IMG/VR virus record: IMGVR_UViG_3300027971_000099
Span: 1-39,670 of that record
Strand: one strand, 5' to 3'
Length of the DNA: 39,670 nt
Source of the DNA: a virus
Positions 29,015-37,193 of the stretch are shown piece after piece. The stretch's first letter is position 1; every line of letters starts with the position of its first letter. Below the pieces are notes generated by a model, which ran no database searches, was not told where the DNA came from, and saw only the letters and a list, made by a program, of their open reading frames with translations. A program made the position numbers and the translations under genes.

Positions 29015-30438
29015 TATCTACCGCCCTGTTGCACTAACTCGATCTCTACACCAACAGCCGTTTTCCAGTTAGCCCCTGTAGGGGAAACCTTTACTCTATG
29101 GTACTTGCCACCAGAGCGCAGAGATGCCCTATTCTCGCTGTCTGCTGCTACGGCAGTACCAAAGCTAGGGACATCGCTTAACAAGGCTCTAGAGGCTACA
29201 GAAACGCTTGCAGAGCCAGTATCTACCTTTGGCTTGGCTAACATAATGATTGACTGATTGCCGTTGCCTAGATCGCCTGTAGTAACATAGCCAGACTTAT
29301 TAGATCCAGTAAAAGTAACAATTTTGGTATCTTTTACCCCTGCCAATACAAACTTACCGCCAGCCCAAATACGGCTATCAAAAGAAGTGCTTATAGTATC
29401 CATATTCCCAAAGGTATCTAGGCCTTCTAAAGTTACTCCAGCCTGTGCCAATGTTGCTACATAAGTAGAAGTAGTGTCTGCCTCAGACCATTTTTTAGTT
29501 TGGAAGTTGTAGATTAATAATCTTTTTTGGGCAAAGATGTCTGTGTATTGCCAAACAATTAGCTTACGAATGACATCTATGCTGGCACTCATCTTGTCTA
29601 TTTGAGATTGATCTGCATAGGTAAAGAAATAGCGATCTACTTTTTCTGCTCCGATAGGCGTAACTGTCTGCCCATCGCACATATAAAAACCATCATCAGC
29701 TAGGAAAAATACTAAATTACCAAACTGAACTATTGAATTTGCCTCATAGCACCCAATATTCCTAGCAATAGTATCAAACTGAAAGAATAGTGGCGCACCT
29801 ACATAAGTCATTCTAGATATTGCTTTTTCTAGCAAAATCAATCCATACTCACCACCAGTAATACCACGAATATCACCACCATCTGCAATGACCTGGCTAT
29901 CGGATTGGCTTGTGGCACTAGGAGTCCAATCTGTTTCATCGTTTAAGTCAGACCAATAAACAGTAGATTCCTCTCCTGATACATTACCAGCCACTACAAA
30001 ATCTCTAACTGTAGTTACAAACTTAGCAGTAGGAGCTGCGGCATCTAGATCAGCAAATGCTGTAGAGCTTGCTAGATTCCATACTTGTAGTTTGTTTACT
30101 CCATTGGCAGCTATAAGGGATGGCCCATATTGAGCAAAAGTCCAGCGATTAGAGCCAGAATATCCACCAACTTTAGATACATCTGCCAATGCTAATGTAG
30201 TTGAATTGTATTTAAACAGTTTAGTAAAGCCACCAGCAAAAAGGGTAGTAGTGCCACCAAACTTAGTAGCAAATACATTGTTTAGGTTTTCGCTTGCTGC
30301 GCCAGATAGTTCTACCAACTCAGGGAATGGGCCATAGCCTACTGCCTGAGGAACAACATTGTAGGCATCCTGTATAGAACCAGTTATTCCAGCTTGGTCT
30401 GGTAGCCATTCGCCAAATTCTACTATTGAGGTAGCCAT
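29014..30438 (-). CDS. P22 gp10-like DNA stabilisation/tail hub protein
   Basis: A 474-residue beta-rich protein. The N-terminus MATSIVEFGEWLPDQAGITG is followed by DAYNVVPQAVGYGPFPEL, a signature of P22 gp10-like packaged-DNA stabilisation proteins. STVYWSDLNDETDWTPS and LILLEKAISRMTYVGAPLFF with FLADDGFYMCDGQTVTPIG are further family segments. It plugs the portal after packaging and carries the fibres. Overlaps the repeat protein gene by 16 nt. Confidence 0.8.
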   Translation of the reverse strand: MATSIVEFGEWLPDQAGITGSIQDAYNVVPQAVGYGPFPELVELSGAASENLNNVFATKFGGTTTLFAGGFTKLFKYNSTTLALADVSKVGGYSGSNRWTFAQYGPSLIAANGVNKLQVWNLASSTAFADLDAAAPTAKFVTTVRDFVVAGNVSGEESTVYWSDLNDETDWTPSATSQSDSQVIADGGDIRGITGGEYGLILLEKAISRMTYVGAPLFFQFDTIARNIGCYEANSIVQFGNLVFFLADDGFYMCDGQTVTPIGAEKVDRYFFTYADQSQIDKMSASIDVIRKLIVWQYTDIFAQKRLLIYNFQTKKWSEADTTSTYVATLAQAGVTLEGLDTFGNMDTISTSFDSRIWAGGKFVLAGVKDTKIVTFTGSNKSGYVTTGDLGNGNQSIIMLAKPKVDTGSASVSVASRALLSDVPSFGTAVAADSENRASLRSGGKYHRVKVSPTGANWKTAVGVEIELVQQGGR

Positions 30439-31028
30439 GTATTACTTCCCGTTGATTTATTAGTCCAATTGTTACTTGTAACGCTAGAAGGTGTCCAAGT
30501 ATTGCTATCTACTGTTTTGTTTGTCCAGTTGTTGCCTGTAACTGAGGCAGCAGTCCATGTATTAGATCCTACTCCAGAGTTGCTCCACTCCTCACCAATT
30601 CGATACCCAATAACTACTATTGTACCGAGTCCATTTATAGATGAGTTAGCAGAAAATACTGCGTTACCAGTTACTGCAACTGTTCCCAATCCTATGATCG
30701 AGCCATCTCCACTAGCAGTAAAGTTTCCTAGCCCAGATATAGAGCCTACGCCATCTATAGATACAACGCCTAATGCTTGTCTTATTCCATCTGATACTAC
30801 TGTTCCAACTCCATTAATAGAGCCATCACCCAATGCCATCCTAATGCCATCGCTAGATGTAGAACCAACTCCGTTGATTGATCCATTACCAGCAAATACC
30901 GCTATAGGATTACCGCTTATAGTTCCTATGCCATCAATTGATCCAGCACCATCTGTAGCTAATACATCTCCTACGCAATAATCGTATTCCCAATAACCAT
31001 ATACGACATATTGATCTTCAAAGGCCAT
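30423..31028 (-). CDS. Repeat protein with exact 20-residue periodicity (fibre-like)
   Basis: A 201-residue protein. After a 25-residue start, the motif SI(D/N/I)G(I/V/L)G(T/S) occurs at residues 30, 50, 70, 90, 110 and 130. It is then replaced by SNTW at 155, 175 and 195 and NNWTN at 166 and 186, still on a 20-residue step. This predicts a beta-solenoid or stacked-hairpin appendage, perhaps a fibre shaft or decoration. It lies between the gp10-like and fibre genes. No family name known to me. Confidence 0.68.
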   Translation of the reverse strand: MAFEDQYVVYGYWEYDYCVGDVLATDGAGSIDGIGTISGNPIAVFAGNGSINGVGSTSSDGIRMALGDGSINGVGTVVSDGIRQALGVVSIDGVGSISGLGNFTASGDGSIIGLGTVAVTGNAVFSANSSINGLGTIVVIGYRIGEEWSNSGVGSNTWTAASVTGNNWTNKTVDSNTWTPSSVTSNNWTNKSTGSNTWLPQ

Positions 31029-31297
31029 TATGCGTCTACTGCACCAGCATAATCAGTAAAGGTCTTTAATACTGCGTAGATTGCAGGGATTAAATCACCA
31101 TCTAAATCTTCCATAGCAATGTAGTGTGCGTTTTCTTTAACGGTAGCCATGTTGCCATGTCTAGCTTCTTCGTTATAGTAAATAGCTATTTGTACTTGGA
31201 TTTGGTCTTTTGTGCCAAAGAAGTTAGTAATTCTAGCGTAGGCTTGTGGGGCTGGTACGCCAAATTGAGTTTGAGTAAGTGATAGTTGTAGTGCCAA
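31028..31297 (-). CDS. Small virion-region protein, unknown
   Basis: An 89-residue protein beginning MALQLSLTQTQFGVPAPQAY, then ARITNFFGTKDQIQVQIAIY and a C-terminal helix. The start resembles small proteins encoded beside tail fibre genes in other phages. The sequence shows beta strands and no catalytic residues. It overlaps the repeat protein start by one base. Confidence 0.65.
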   Translation of the reverse strand: MALQLSLTQTQFGVPAPQAYARITNFFGTKDQIQVQIAIYYNEEARHGNMATVKENAHYIAMEDLDGDLIPAIYAVLKTFTDYAGAVDA

Positions 31298-31327
31298 GAT
31301 AATTCTCCTAGTTAAAATTCATGCAAA

Positions 31328-32971
31328 TCAGTAGGTCATTTCCACAGTATTTATGCGGCAAACTGTACGAATAGTCGTACTTGCTTGCCCTGTAAAGGTA
31401 ACTCTTAAACCACCATTGGTTGTATCGGCTGTAACTGCAATAGCCCATGTTGCCGCACCAGCATCAGCATAAAGGGAAGTAACTGTAGGAGTACCAACAA
31501 GTGCTGTAGTTCCTACACCAGCACCTCGTTTAATTACACCCTCAATAGTCCAGCCTTTAGTATCTCCACCGCCAGTTACTCCTGAGATAACTTCACCTCT
31601 AAAGAAGTAAGCGGAGTTGTTAGGTAGTATTACTTGGTTTGTAGAACCAGCCGCACCGCTATCACAAGTTAAAGCTGTGGCTGTTGCATTAGTAGTTTGA
31701 GCCCCAAGAACAAGTAGCCCACCTTGAGCATTTCCAGCCGCAATTCCTACAGAATTATATTGAGCAGAAAAAGCAATATATCCAGTAATACTTCTTGTTG
31801 AACCAGCCATACCCATAGCAGTTGAATATGCTGAATTAGCAATCCCATTTCTACCCATTGCAATAGCGGCAGAGCCAGATGCTGAAGGACCATCTCCTAA
31901 AGCAATAGCTGAAATTCCAGAAGCAGTTGCATAATAACCAAGAATCGCTGAGTATTTTCCAGAAGCTGTATTGTTTTGTCCGCTTCCAACAAAACTCCAA
32001 TCCCCACTAGCCACATTCCTATTACTGCTTGTGCCAGCATCACCACCACCACCAATAAATGAATAACTGCCTGTAGCTTGGTTATTACCACCGCCTACTA
32101 CTACTCCATGAGGGGTATAGAAAGATAGAGTGCTTGTAGATGAACCTGATGCGGCTTGGGAAAGGGTAAGGCTTGTTCCTGATATGGCGGCTACATAAGT
32201 GTATGTGGTAATAGAAGTGCCAGTTATTGCTTGACCAACTTTAATTGATGCGTTAGAACCTGATAGCGTTACTGCTGTTGTGCCGTTCATTGTTCCGCTT
32301 TGGGTTGTTACGGCTGAACTTGATGTGCCTGAGTTAGTGAAGCCAGCACCAATAAAGTTAAATAACCCAGTTCCGCTATTTGATTGACCGCCACCTATGT
32401 ATGAATATGAGCCTACATTGTTTGAAGTTCCACCGCCAATAGCACCATAAGTTACTGATGCAGTATTTGTACCACCACCAAGAACAGCCGCACCAAAACC
32501 CGAAACTGTATTATTGATACCACCACTTAAAGTAGCGTATGTACCGCTTGCAACTTGCCCTGCACTACTTCTACTTGTCTGCCAATCAACAGCATTAGCA
32601 CCCCTAGCATTACCACCTGTAGCAGTAGAGTCTGTCTTTTGGGCTTGTAAAGCACCTGTACCTAATGGCGATAAAACTAATGGTGTATTTGTGCCACCAG
32701 TAGCTTTTATCATTGGATAACTAGCATCACCTGTAACAGTTACATAAGTAGTAGAACCATTAGCTAATGTTGCTGTACCAGAGCTTGTTAGAGTAGTAAA
32801 TGTACCTGCGGCTGGGGTAGTAGCACCTATAGTAGTGCCATTGATTGTGCCGCCTGTGATGGCAGCAGAAGTCTTTTCTACTTTGTCTGTATTAAGGTTA
32901 TTAAAGTTAGCATCTACCTCTACATGGGTTAATGGCGAACCTTTACCACTTCTGGTAACTATAGTAGACAT
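31328..32971 (-). CDS. Tail fibre with adhesin-head-like repeats
   Basis: A 547-residue protein. The N-terminus MSTIVTRSGKGSPLTHVEVD followed by ANFNNLNTDKVEK is a fibre attachment sequence. Residues about 130-400 carry many Gly-Gly-x-Asn and SxIGGG motifs spaced like the left-handed beta-roll of YadA-type adhesin heads (AAVLGGGTNTASVTYGAIGG, then YSYIGGGQSN). The C-terminus is a separate beta domain. It likely forms a trimer and binds a surface receptor. Confidence 0.75.
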   Translation of the reverse strand: MSTIVTRSGKGSPLTHVEVDANFNNLNTDKVEKTSAAITGGTINGTTIGATTPAAGTFTTLTSSGTATLANGSTTYVTVTGDASYPMIKATGGTNTPLVLSPLGTGALQAQKTDSTATGGNARGANAVDWQTSRSSAGQVASGTYATLSGGINNTVSGFGAAVLGGGTNTASVTYGAIGGGTSNNVGSYSYIGGGQSNSGTGLFNFIGAGFTNSGTSSSAVTTQSGTMNGTTAVTLSGSNASIKVGQAITGTSITTYTYVAAISGTSLTLSQAASGSSTSTLSFYTPHGVVVGGGNNQATGSYSFIGGGGDAGTSSNRNVASGDWSFVGSGQNNTASGKYSAILGYYATASGISAIALGDGPSASGSAAIAMGRNGIANSAYSTAMGMAGSTRSITGYIAFSAQYNSVGIAAGNAQGGLLVLGAQTTNATATALTCDSGAAGSTNQVILPNNSAYFFRGEVISGVTGGGDTKGWTIEGVIKRGAGVGTTALVGTPTVTSLYADAGAATWAIAVTADTTNGGLRVTFTGQASTTIRTVCRINTVEMTY

Positions 32972-32972
32972 A

Positions 32973-33362
32973 TTAAGCCAAAGTTACTGATACGCTAGAT
33001 GTAGCGAACTTAAATACATCTCCACTTGCAATGGTCTTGGATGTAGTTAGTGCGCCATAGTACAACATATTGCCAGTTGTTAAAGCATCAAATATTGCAA
33101 AATGGGTAATTGTTCCCCATGAGCCTGTAGCCTGGTCAAACTCAACAGCAGCAGCAGAGTTGGTCGTTACTCCGTTAGAAGGAGCAGCAAAGGTAATGGC
33201 CTTACGAGCATAGCCTGTGCCAGTACACTCTGTGCCAGTACCAGCCTCTGTTGGATCAGAAGTAAAAAGCGCAGCATAGACTGTCGCTGGGGATGTAAAA
33301 GTAGTATTGCGTAGAGTAGCGTTAATTAATGCGTTCTCTAGGTAGTTTGAGATTGCAGACAT
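32973..33362 (-). CDS. Tail fibre-like protein (Gp80-like)
   Basis: A 129-residue protein with ISNYLENALINATLRNTTFT, VYAALFTSDPTEAGTGTEC and GYARKAITFAAPSNGVTTN, then THFAIFDALTTGNMLYYGAL. This order is typical of a small phage tail-fibre-like family (Gp80-type). It is expected to be a virion beta-sandwich. It lies between adaptor and main fibre genes with a gap of only 7 and 1 bp. Confidence 0.78.
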   Translation of the reverse strand: MSAISNYLENALINATLRNTTFTSPATVYAALFTSDPTEAGTGTECTGTGYARKAITFAAPSNGVTTNSAAAVEFDQATGSWGTITHFAIFDALTTGNMLYYGALTTSKTIASGDVFKFATSSVSVTLA

Positions 33363-33369
33363 AAAAATC

Positions 33370-33990
33370 CTATCGTGAGGTTAATTGCATTGTTAGTGGT
33401 ACTCCAGCGTACTCTGAGCTTTCGTCTGAGCCGTTAATATCAGAAGTAGCCCTGTCGTATAAGGTAGCCCAAGTTTGTACTCTGGCATCGTTCATAAGAT
33501 AAGGCTCTGCCTCTGCCAAGGATGCGTAAAGCAAAGCATCTGGGAAGTTAGCTAGATAAGCATTTGTAGTTACACTTGTAGATAATGGTGTTGGCTTGTA
33601 GTAATAAAGCATCTCTACAACATAAGCTGAATCAGGAGTTGGAGCAAATTGGATCTCCTCGCCAATAATTGTGTAGTACACAGGCAGACCAGACTCACCA
33701 GCTCTAGCATTACGAGAGAACAAGGAAGGCGATAAATAGCTAATAGTATTTCTTGGGTTGCCTTGGGTAAATATATCTCGCATCTCTAAGAAGTCTGTAG
33801 GCAAGCCAACAGTAGAATCTGCTGCTGTCATTGTTGCTGTAGCAACTTTAAGAGTTTGGCGAGTACGGATCTCTCTTGCCAGGCGAATCTCTGCAAAGGT
33901 AATAAAGTCAGGAATGACCGCAGTCAAATCTGATCGACCTAGATAGCTTGCTATAGAAGTCTTTAATTCTGTGTATGTTGCAAAGCCCAT
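33370..33990 (-). CDS. Head-tail adaptor protein, P22 gp4/SU10-like
   Basis: A 206-residue adaptor that extends the portal channel. MGFATYTELKTSIASYLGRS followed by IPDFITFAEIRLAREIRTR is the usual helical start; RDIFTQGNPRNTISYLSPSL and VVEMLYYYKPTPLS with PDALLYASLAEAEPYLMND are family segments. Its start overlaps the glycosyltransferase stop as in the left copy, where only the first 21 codons remain in the window. Confidence 0.82.
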   Translation of the reverse strand: MGFATYTELKTSIASYLGRSDLTAVIPDFITFAEIRLAREIRTRQTLKVATATMTAADSTVGLPTDFLEMRDIFTQGNPRNTISYLSPSLFSRNARAGESGLPVYYTIIGEEIQFAPTPDSAYVVEMLYYYKPTPLSTSVTTNAYLANFPDALLYASLAEAEPYLMNDARVQTWATLYDRATSDINGSDESSEYAGVPLTMQLTSR

Positions 33991-34619
33991 TAGGACACCT
34001 CAATATTATGCCAGCCGTATGTGTAATTACCTATATGGCCTATCTCCATTGAAAGATCGTGATCCACATAAGTGTCTATTCCTGCATCTTTTGCTTTAAT
34101 GCAAAAGTAAACATCTTCGCCTAATAACTTCCCATTGGGCAATTGCTCAAAGTAGAAGTAAGGCTTTTCTAGTTTCTTAAATGCTGAGTTTTTAATGAGA
34201 ATGACACCGCATCCTATGGCATCTACCTTCTCTATTCCTTTTTTAACATTGGAATAAACAGGCAGCCACGATACAGAACCATCTTCCTCATAGTTAATGT
34301 TTTTGGCAGTAGGCTTTACTGGCTCTGATCGAGTAGTAGCGTTTACGCCAACAATGTCTTTATTATGCTTTAAAAGCCGAACAAGCGCATCTTTTGGAAA
34401 GCGCATATCAGCATCTATAAACATTAGGTAATCGCAACGCTCATTGATAACAGAGTCTACTAACGCATTACGCTGATCGAATATTAGTGTGCCTGTAGAT
34501 GTGTACAGATTAATATCGTGTTTCGTCTGTTTTGCTGTGTAATTAACTAATGCCGATAAGTCAAACGATGTGGATATTTCTACTTGCCCTCTTGCTGGAA
34601 CGCAGATTCCTATCCTCAT
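33990..34619 (-). CDS. GT-A-like glycosyltransferase in the head gene block (right copy)
   Basis: The right-hand allele of the 209-residue glycosyltransferase. The DAD motif (FIDADMRFP) and GED segment are unchanged. Differences from the left copy are mild: N to Q at residue 31, several Ile/Val swaps, V to A and M to L near residue 150. Such silent-heavy change says the protein is functional in both strains. Sugar and acceptor unknown. Confidence 0.75.
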   Translation of the reverse strand: MRIGICVPARGQVEISTSFDLSALVNYTAKQTKHDINLYTSTGTLIFDQRNALVDSVINERCDYLMFIDADMRFPKDALVRLLKHNKDIVGVNATTRSEPVKPTAKNINYEEDGSVSWLPVYSNVKKGIEKVDAIGCGVILIKNSAFKKLEKPYFYFEQLPNGKLLGEDVYFCIKAKDAGIDTYVDHDLSMEIGHIGNYTYGWHNIEVS

Positions 34620-34960
34620 ACTGTGCCACCCCTAGTACGGAATACTCTGTTGTCAGGGTTATTTAACCACTTTACTAAGGCCTTTTGGTCTAGTATGTGG
34701 TAACCACGCATTATGCCTTCTCTGTTGAGGGTGTTAATAATCTCAGCAGGCAATGAAGCAATTTTATTTTTAGGGTCATATATGTTATCACCCCAGCCAG
34801 TTTTAGAACTTCTAGCATTGAATTGTTCCTTTGTATGTTCCGTAAAATCAGTTAAATCTACTTCCGACTTAATAACTATTCCACCTTCGCCATCTGCAAA
34901 CGCAGTACGGATGACTCCATCTACTACACCGAGATTGCCTCGTTTACCGAGATCAGACAT
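34616..34960 (-). CDS. Conserved protein next to the capsid gene (right copy), unknown
   Basis: Right-hand allele of the 114-residue protein; about ten substitutions, clustered in residues 38-62 (TDFTEHTKEQFNARSSKTGW against TEFADYTKEQFNARSGKTGW). The C-terminal half is almost unchanged, pointing to a constrained functional domain there and a more exposed N-terminal half. It follows the capsid terminator as in the left copy. Confidence 0.7.
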   Translation of the reverse strand: MSDLGKRGNLGVVDGVIRTAFADGEGGIVIKSEVDLTDFTEHTKEQFNARSSKTGWGDNIYDPKNKIASLPAEIINTLNREGIMRGYHILDQKALVKWLNNPDNRVFRTRGGTV

Positions 34961-34972
34961 ACATTCTCCTAG

Positions 34973-35001
34973 AAAAAGGGGATCAGTTTCCCAATCCCCT
35001 T
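34973..35001 (-). terminator. Terminator behind the major capsid gene (right copy)
   Basis: Same hairpin as at 1048-1076: AAGGGGAT, 10-nt loop, ATCCCCTT and five Ts, all bases identical although surrounding genes differ by several percent. Conservation supports a real role in setting capsid transcript ends. Confidence 0.85.
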
Positions 35002-35013
35002 ATTCTACATTAC

Positions 35014-35958
35014 TTATGACAGATCGAAAACACCGCCATGTGCAGCTTCGTTACGAACTTCCAAGGTGAACTCAGCCAAGATTTGTGTCTTTTCTGCATC
35101 ACCAACACGAGCTAACTCGTTAGTTTGGAATGGGCGTAGGTAAGCCAATGCTGCATACTCAGGATCGAGAATAAGAGCATCACGAGTACGCATGAAACGA
35201 TCTGGAACAATTGACAATACACCAAAGTCGGACTGATAGAGATCAGCACCAGCTAAGATTGTCGCTTGACCAGAAGTAGGCACTTGGTAGCGTTGTGCAG
35301 CCAAACCAGTAAAGCCAGAAACTACTTGCTTTTGTGTTGGGCTAACAAACAATGCTGAAGGTGTACCACCGTTAGTAAACACAGATGCGATAACAGTCTT
35401 GAGCATTGCTTCTGTGAAGGTACGAGTTGTACCATCTGTACGAGTAGAAACACCAACTGTTACAGGGTCTACACCAGTAGTAGCAGTACCATTCTTGCTT
35501 GTATTGCTCTTAATGTATGAGAGCAAAGCACCTAATGTACGAGCTGTAGTGGAGTTACCAGCAGATTGACCTTGATTAGCTGTGATGATAGTTTCCATAT
35601 CACGCTTGATTTCAGAAGAAATCTTAGCCAATTGATAAGCCTTCTCAGACTTACGACCAGCTTTATCTACTGCTTCCAAAGTGCCAGAAACCATAACTGT
35701 CTTACCAACGATCTGAGTGTAGTTACCCAAACGAGTTGTAGGAGAAACAGTAATGTCAGATGCAGTTGCACCTTCAACTAAAGCATTAGCAGTAGTATTA
35801 GCTGCCAATGAGTCAGTCTGCCACTCGTGATAAACAGCAGTTGCCTTGGTCTTGCCAATAGAACTCATGATGGGCGTATCTGTTGGCGAAATCGAATAGA
35901 TGACATCCGAAAGATCTTCCCTGTTTCCAATTGATTGATATACCTGATATGTTGCCAT
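35014..35958 (-). CDS. Major capsid protein, SU10/DUF5309-like (right copy)
   Basis: Right-hand allele of the 314-residue coat protein. Compared with the left copy it has TF to VY at residues 6-7, N to A in TTNNALV, R to K in DRAG, and A-to-T and S-to-A changes in the RALGSLL segment: about a dozen in total, spread over the surface-type regions. The core motifs are identical. Both alleles look functional. Confidence 0.92.
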   Translation of the reverse strand: MATYQVYQSIGNREDLSDVIYSISPTDTPIMSSIGKTKATAVYHEWQTDSLAANTTANALVEGATASDITVSPTTRLGNYTQIVGKTVMVSGTLEAVDKAGRKSEKAYQLAKISSEIKRDMETIITANQGQSAGNSTTARTLGALLSYIKSNTSKNGTATTGVDPVTVGVSTRTDGTTRTFTEAMLKTVIASVFTNGGTPSALFVSPTQKQVVSGFTGLAAQRYQVPTSGQATILAGADLYQSDFGVLSIVPDRFMRTRDALILDPEYAALAYLRPFQTNELARVGDAEKTQILAEFTLEVRNEAAHGGVFDLS

Positions 35959-35970
35959 GATTTAATTCCT

Positions 35971-36936
35971 TTAAATAAATTGTTCAAAAAGTTTTGCTGC
36001 ATCAGCCTTCTTGCCAGTCTTTTGTAGGCGAGTAAACTGCTTTTTCATTTGTTCATTCTGGGAGCTGCCAGGATTGGAAGTTCCAGACTTTAATACCTTT
36101 GGCGCATCCTGTACTTTCTTGACGGCTGCACCCTTATTACCTGATAGCTTTTCGTACATCATTGCGTTGTATAGCGTCTTAACTGCTCTGGGGTCATATA
36201 CTTGAGCTAGTTCTTGGTCGCTAAATCCGATTGATTTTGCATAAGTACGAATGTCCCTACGCACAATTTCAGCTTTAGCGGCATCCCTAAACTCTGGAAT
36301 AGCCTCTTTCAGTTGTTCTGCTGCCTCTGCAAGATGTTTCTGTAACGCTTGCTGTCTGTCGGCATCCTGCTGTTTTGCAAGATTCTGTCTTTCAGCTTGT
36401 ACGGCTTGAAGTTGCTTTTCTTTCTCACTACGCTCTGCTACCGCTATTGCATAACCTATAGGATCGGTTTCCTTTAGTTCTTGCAAGTTCTCTACATTGC
36501 TTTGGCTTTGTAGAACACTCTCAATAGCCTCTAAGCGCTGTGCGTAAAGATCACGCATCTTCTTAGATTCTTCAACTAATCCTCTTTCAGCCTCTACAGC
36601 CTTACGAGTTTCAGCTAAAGCCTGAGTCTTTTTAGTATAGTCTGCTGTCCTACTGTATCCGCTTAAGAGTTCATCTTCTGAAACTTCGACTTCTTCATTG
36701 CCAACTTTGACTTTGAATGTCTTAGCTCTAGGAGCTTCTTCCTCATACTCTACAGTTTCTTCCGCATTTTCATCTTCGTAGGATTCGTCTGAATCCTGTA
36801 CTTCAGTTTCAGTATCATCAGATTGCGATTGAGCTTGCGCTTTCTCCTCTGGTGTATCCATCATAGACAAAAATGCGTTAGCCGCATCACTTACTGTATT
36901 AACACTTCCCTCTACAGGATTGGTGTTTTCACTCAT
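35971..36936 (-). CDS. Scaffolding protein (right copy)
   Basis: Right-hand allele of the 321-residue scaffold. The first 65 residues are identical; differences lie mainly at TPKAKTFRV to APRAKTFKV and in the coiled coil (RRNLAQQQDN to RQNLAKQQDA, EASEQL to EAAEQL). The basic C-terminus changes only S to T. The conserved ends are consistent with a coat-binding tail and an acidic head. Confidence 0.8.
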   Translation of the reverse strand: MSENTNPVEGSVNTVSDAANAFLSMMDTPEEKAQAQSQSDDTETEVQDSDESYEDENAEETVEYEEEAPRAKTFKVKVGNEEVEVSEDELLSGYSRTADYTKKTQALAETRKAVEAERGLVEESKKMRDLYAQRLEAIESVLQSQSNVENLQELKETDPIGYAIAVAERSEKEKQLQAVQAERQNLAKQQDADRQQALQKHLAEAAEQLKEAIPEFRDAAKAEIVRRDIRTYAKSIGFSDQELAQVYDPRAVKTLYNAMMYEKLSGNKGAAVKKVQDAPKVLKSGTSNPGSSQNEQMKKQFTRLQKTGKKADAAKLFEQFI

Positions 36937-36956
36937 GTTATTTACCTTTTAGGTGG

Positions 36957-37193
36957 TTATAAAATCTTCCAGCGTTTCTCTGCAATTTGCTTGTTATCAG
37001 CTAATGCTTGGATTGTCGCTATAAATTCATCCATCACTTTAAGTTTGAGAAAGTTCTTTTCTCGCACTTCTACATCATTTTCGTTACTGTCAAATATGTT
37101 GTTACGATACAACAGTTTTTGACTTTCGACAAGTTCTAGGAAGAACTCATCTGACAAATAGGCTTTAGCCCTCTCAGATTTGTTATAGGACAT
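36957..37193 (-). CDS. Small protein between portal and scaffold (right copy), unknown
   Basis: Right-hand allele of the 78-residue protein. Residues 19-41 differ strongly (IELVESQKSLYSSNIFGSNE against LELVESQKLLYRNNIFDSNE) while the rest is nearly the same. This gene varies more than any other in the repeat, hinting at looser constraint or diversifying contact with a partner. It overlaps the portal by 11 nt. Confidence 0.7.
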   Translation of the reverse strand: MSYNKSERAKAYLSDEFFLELVESQKLLYRNNIFDSNENDVEVREKNFLKLKVMDEFIATIQALADNKQIAEKRWKIL

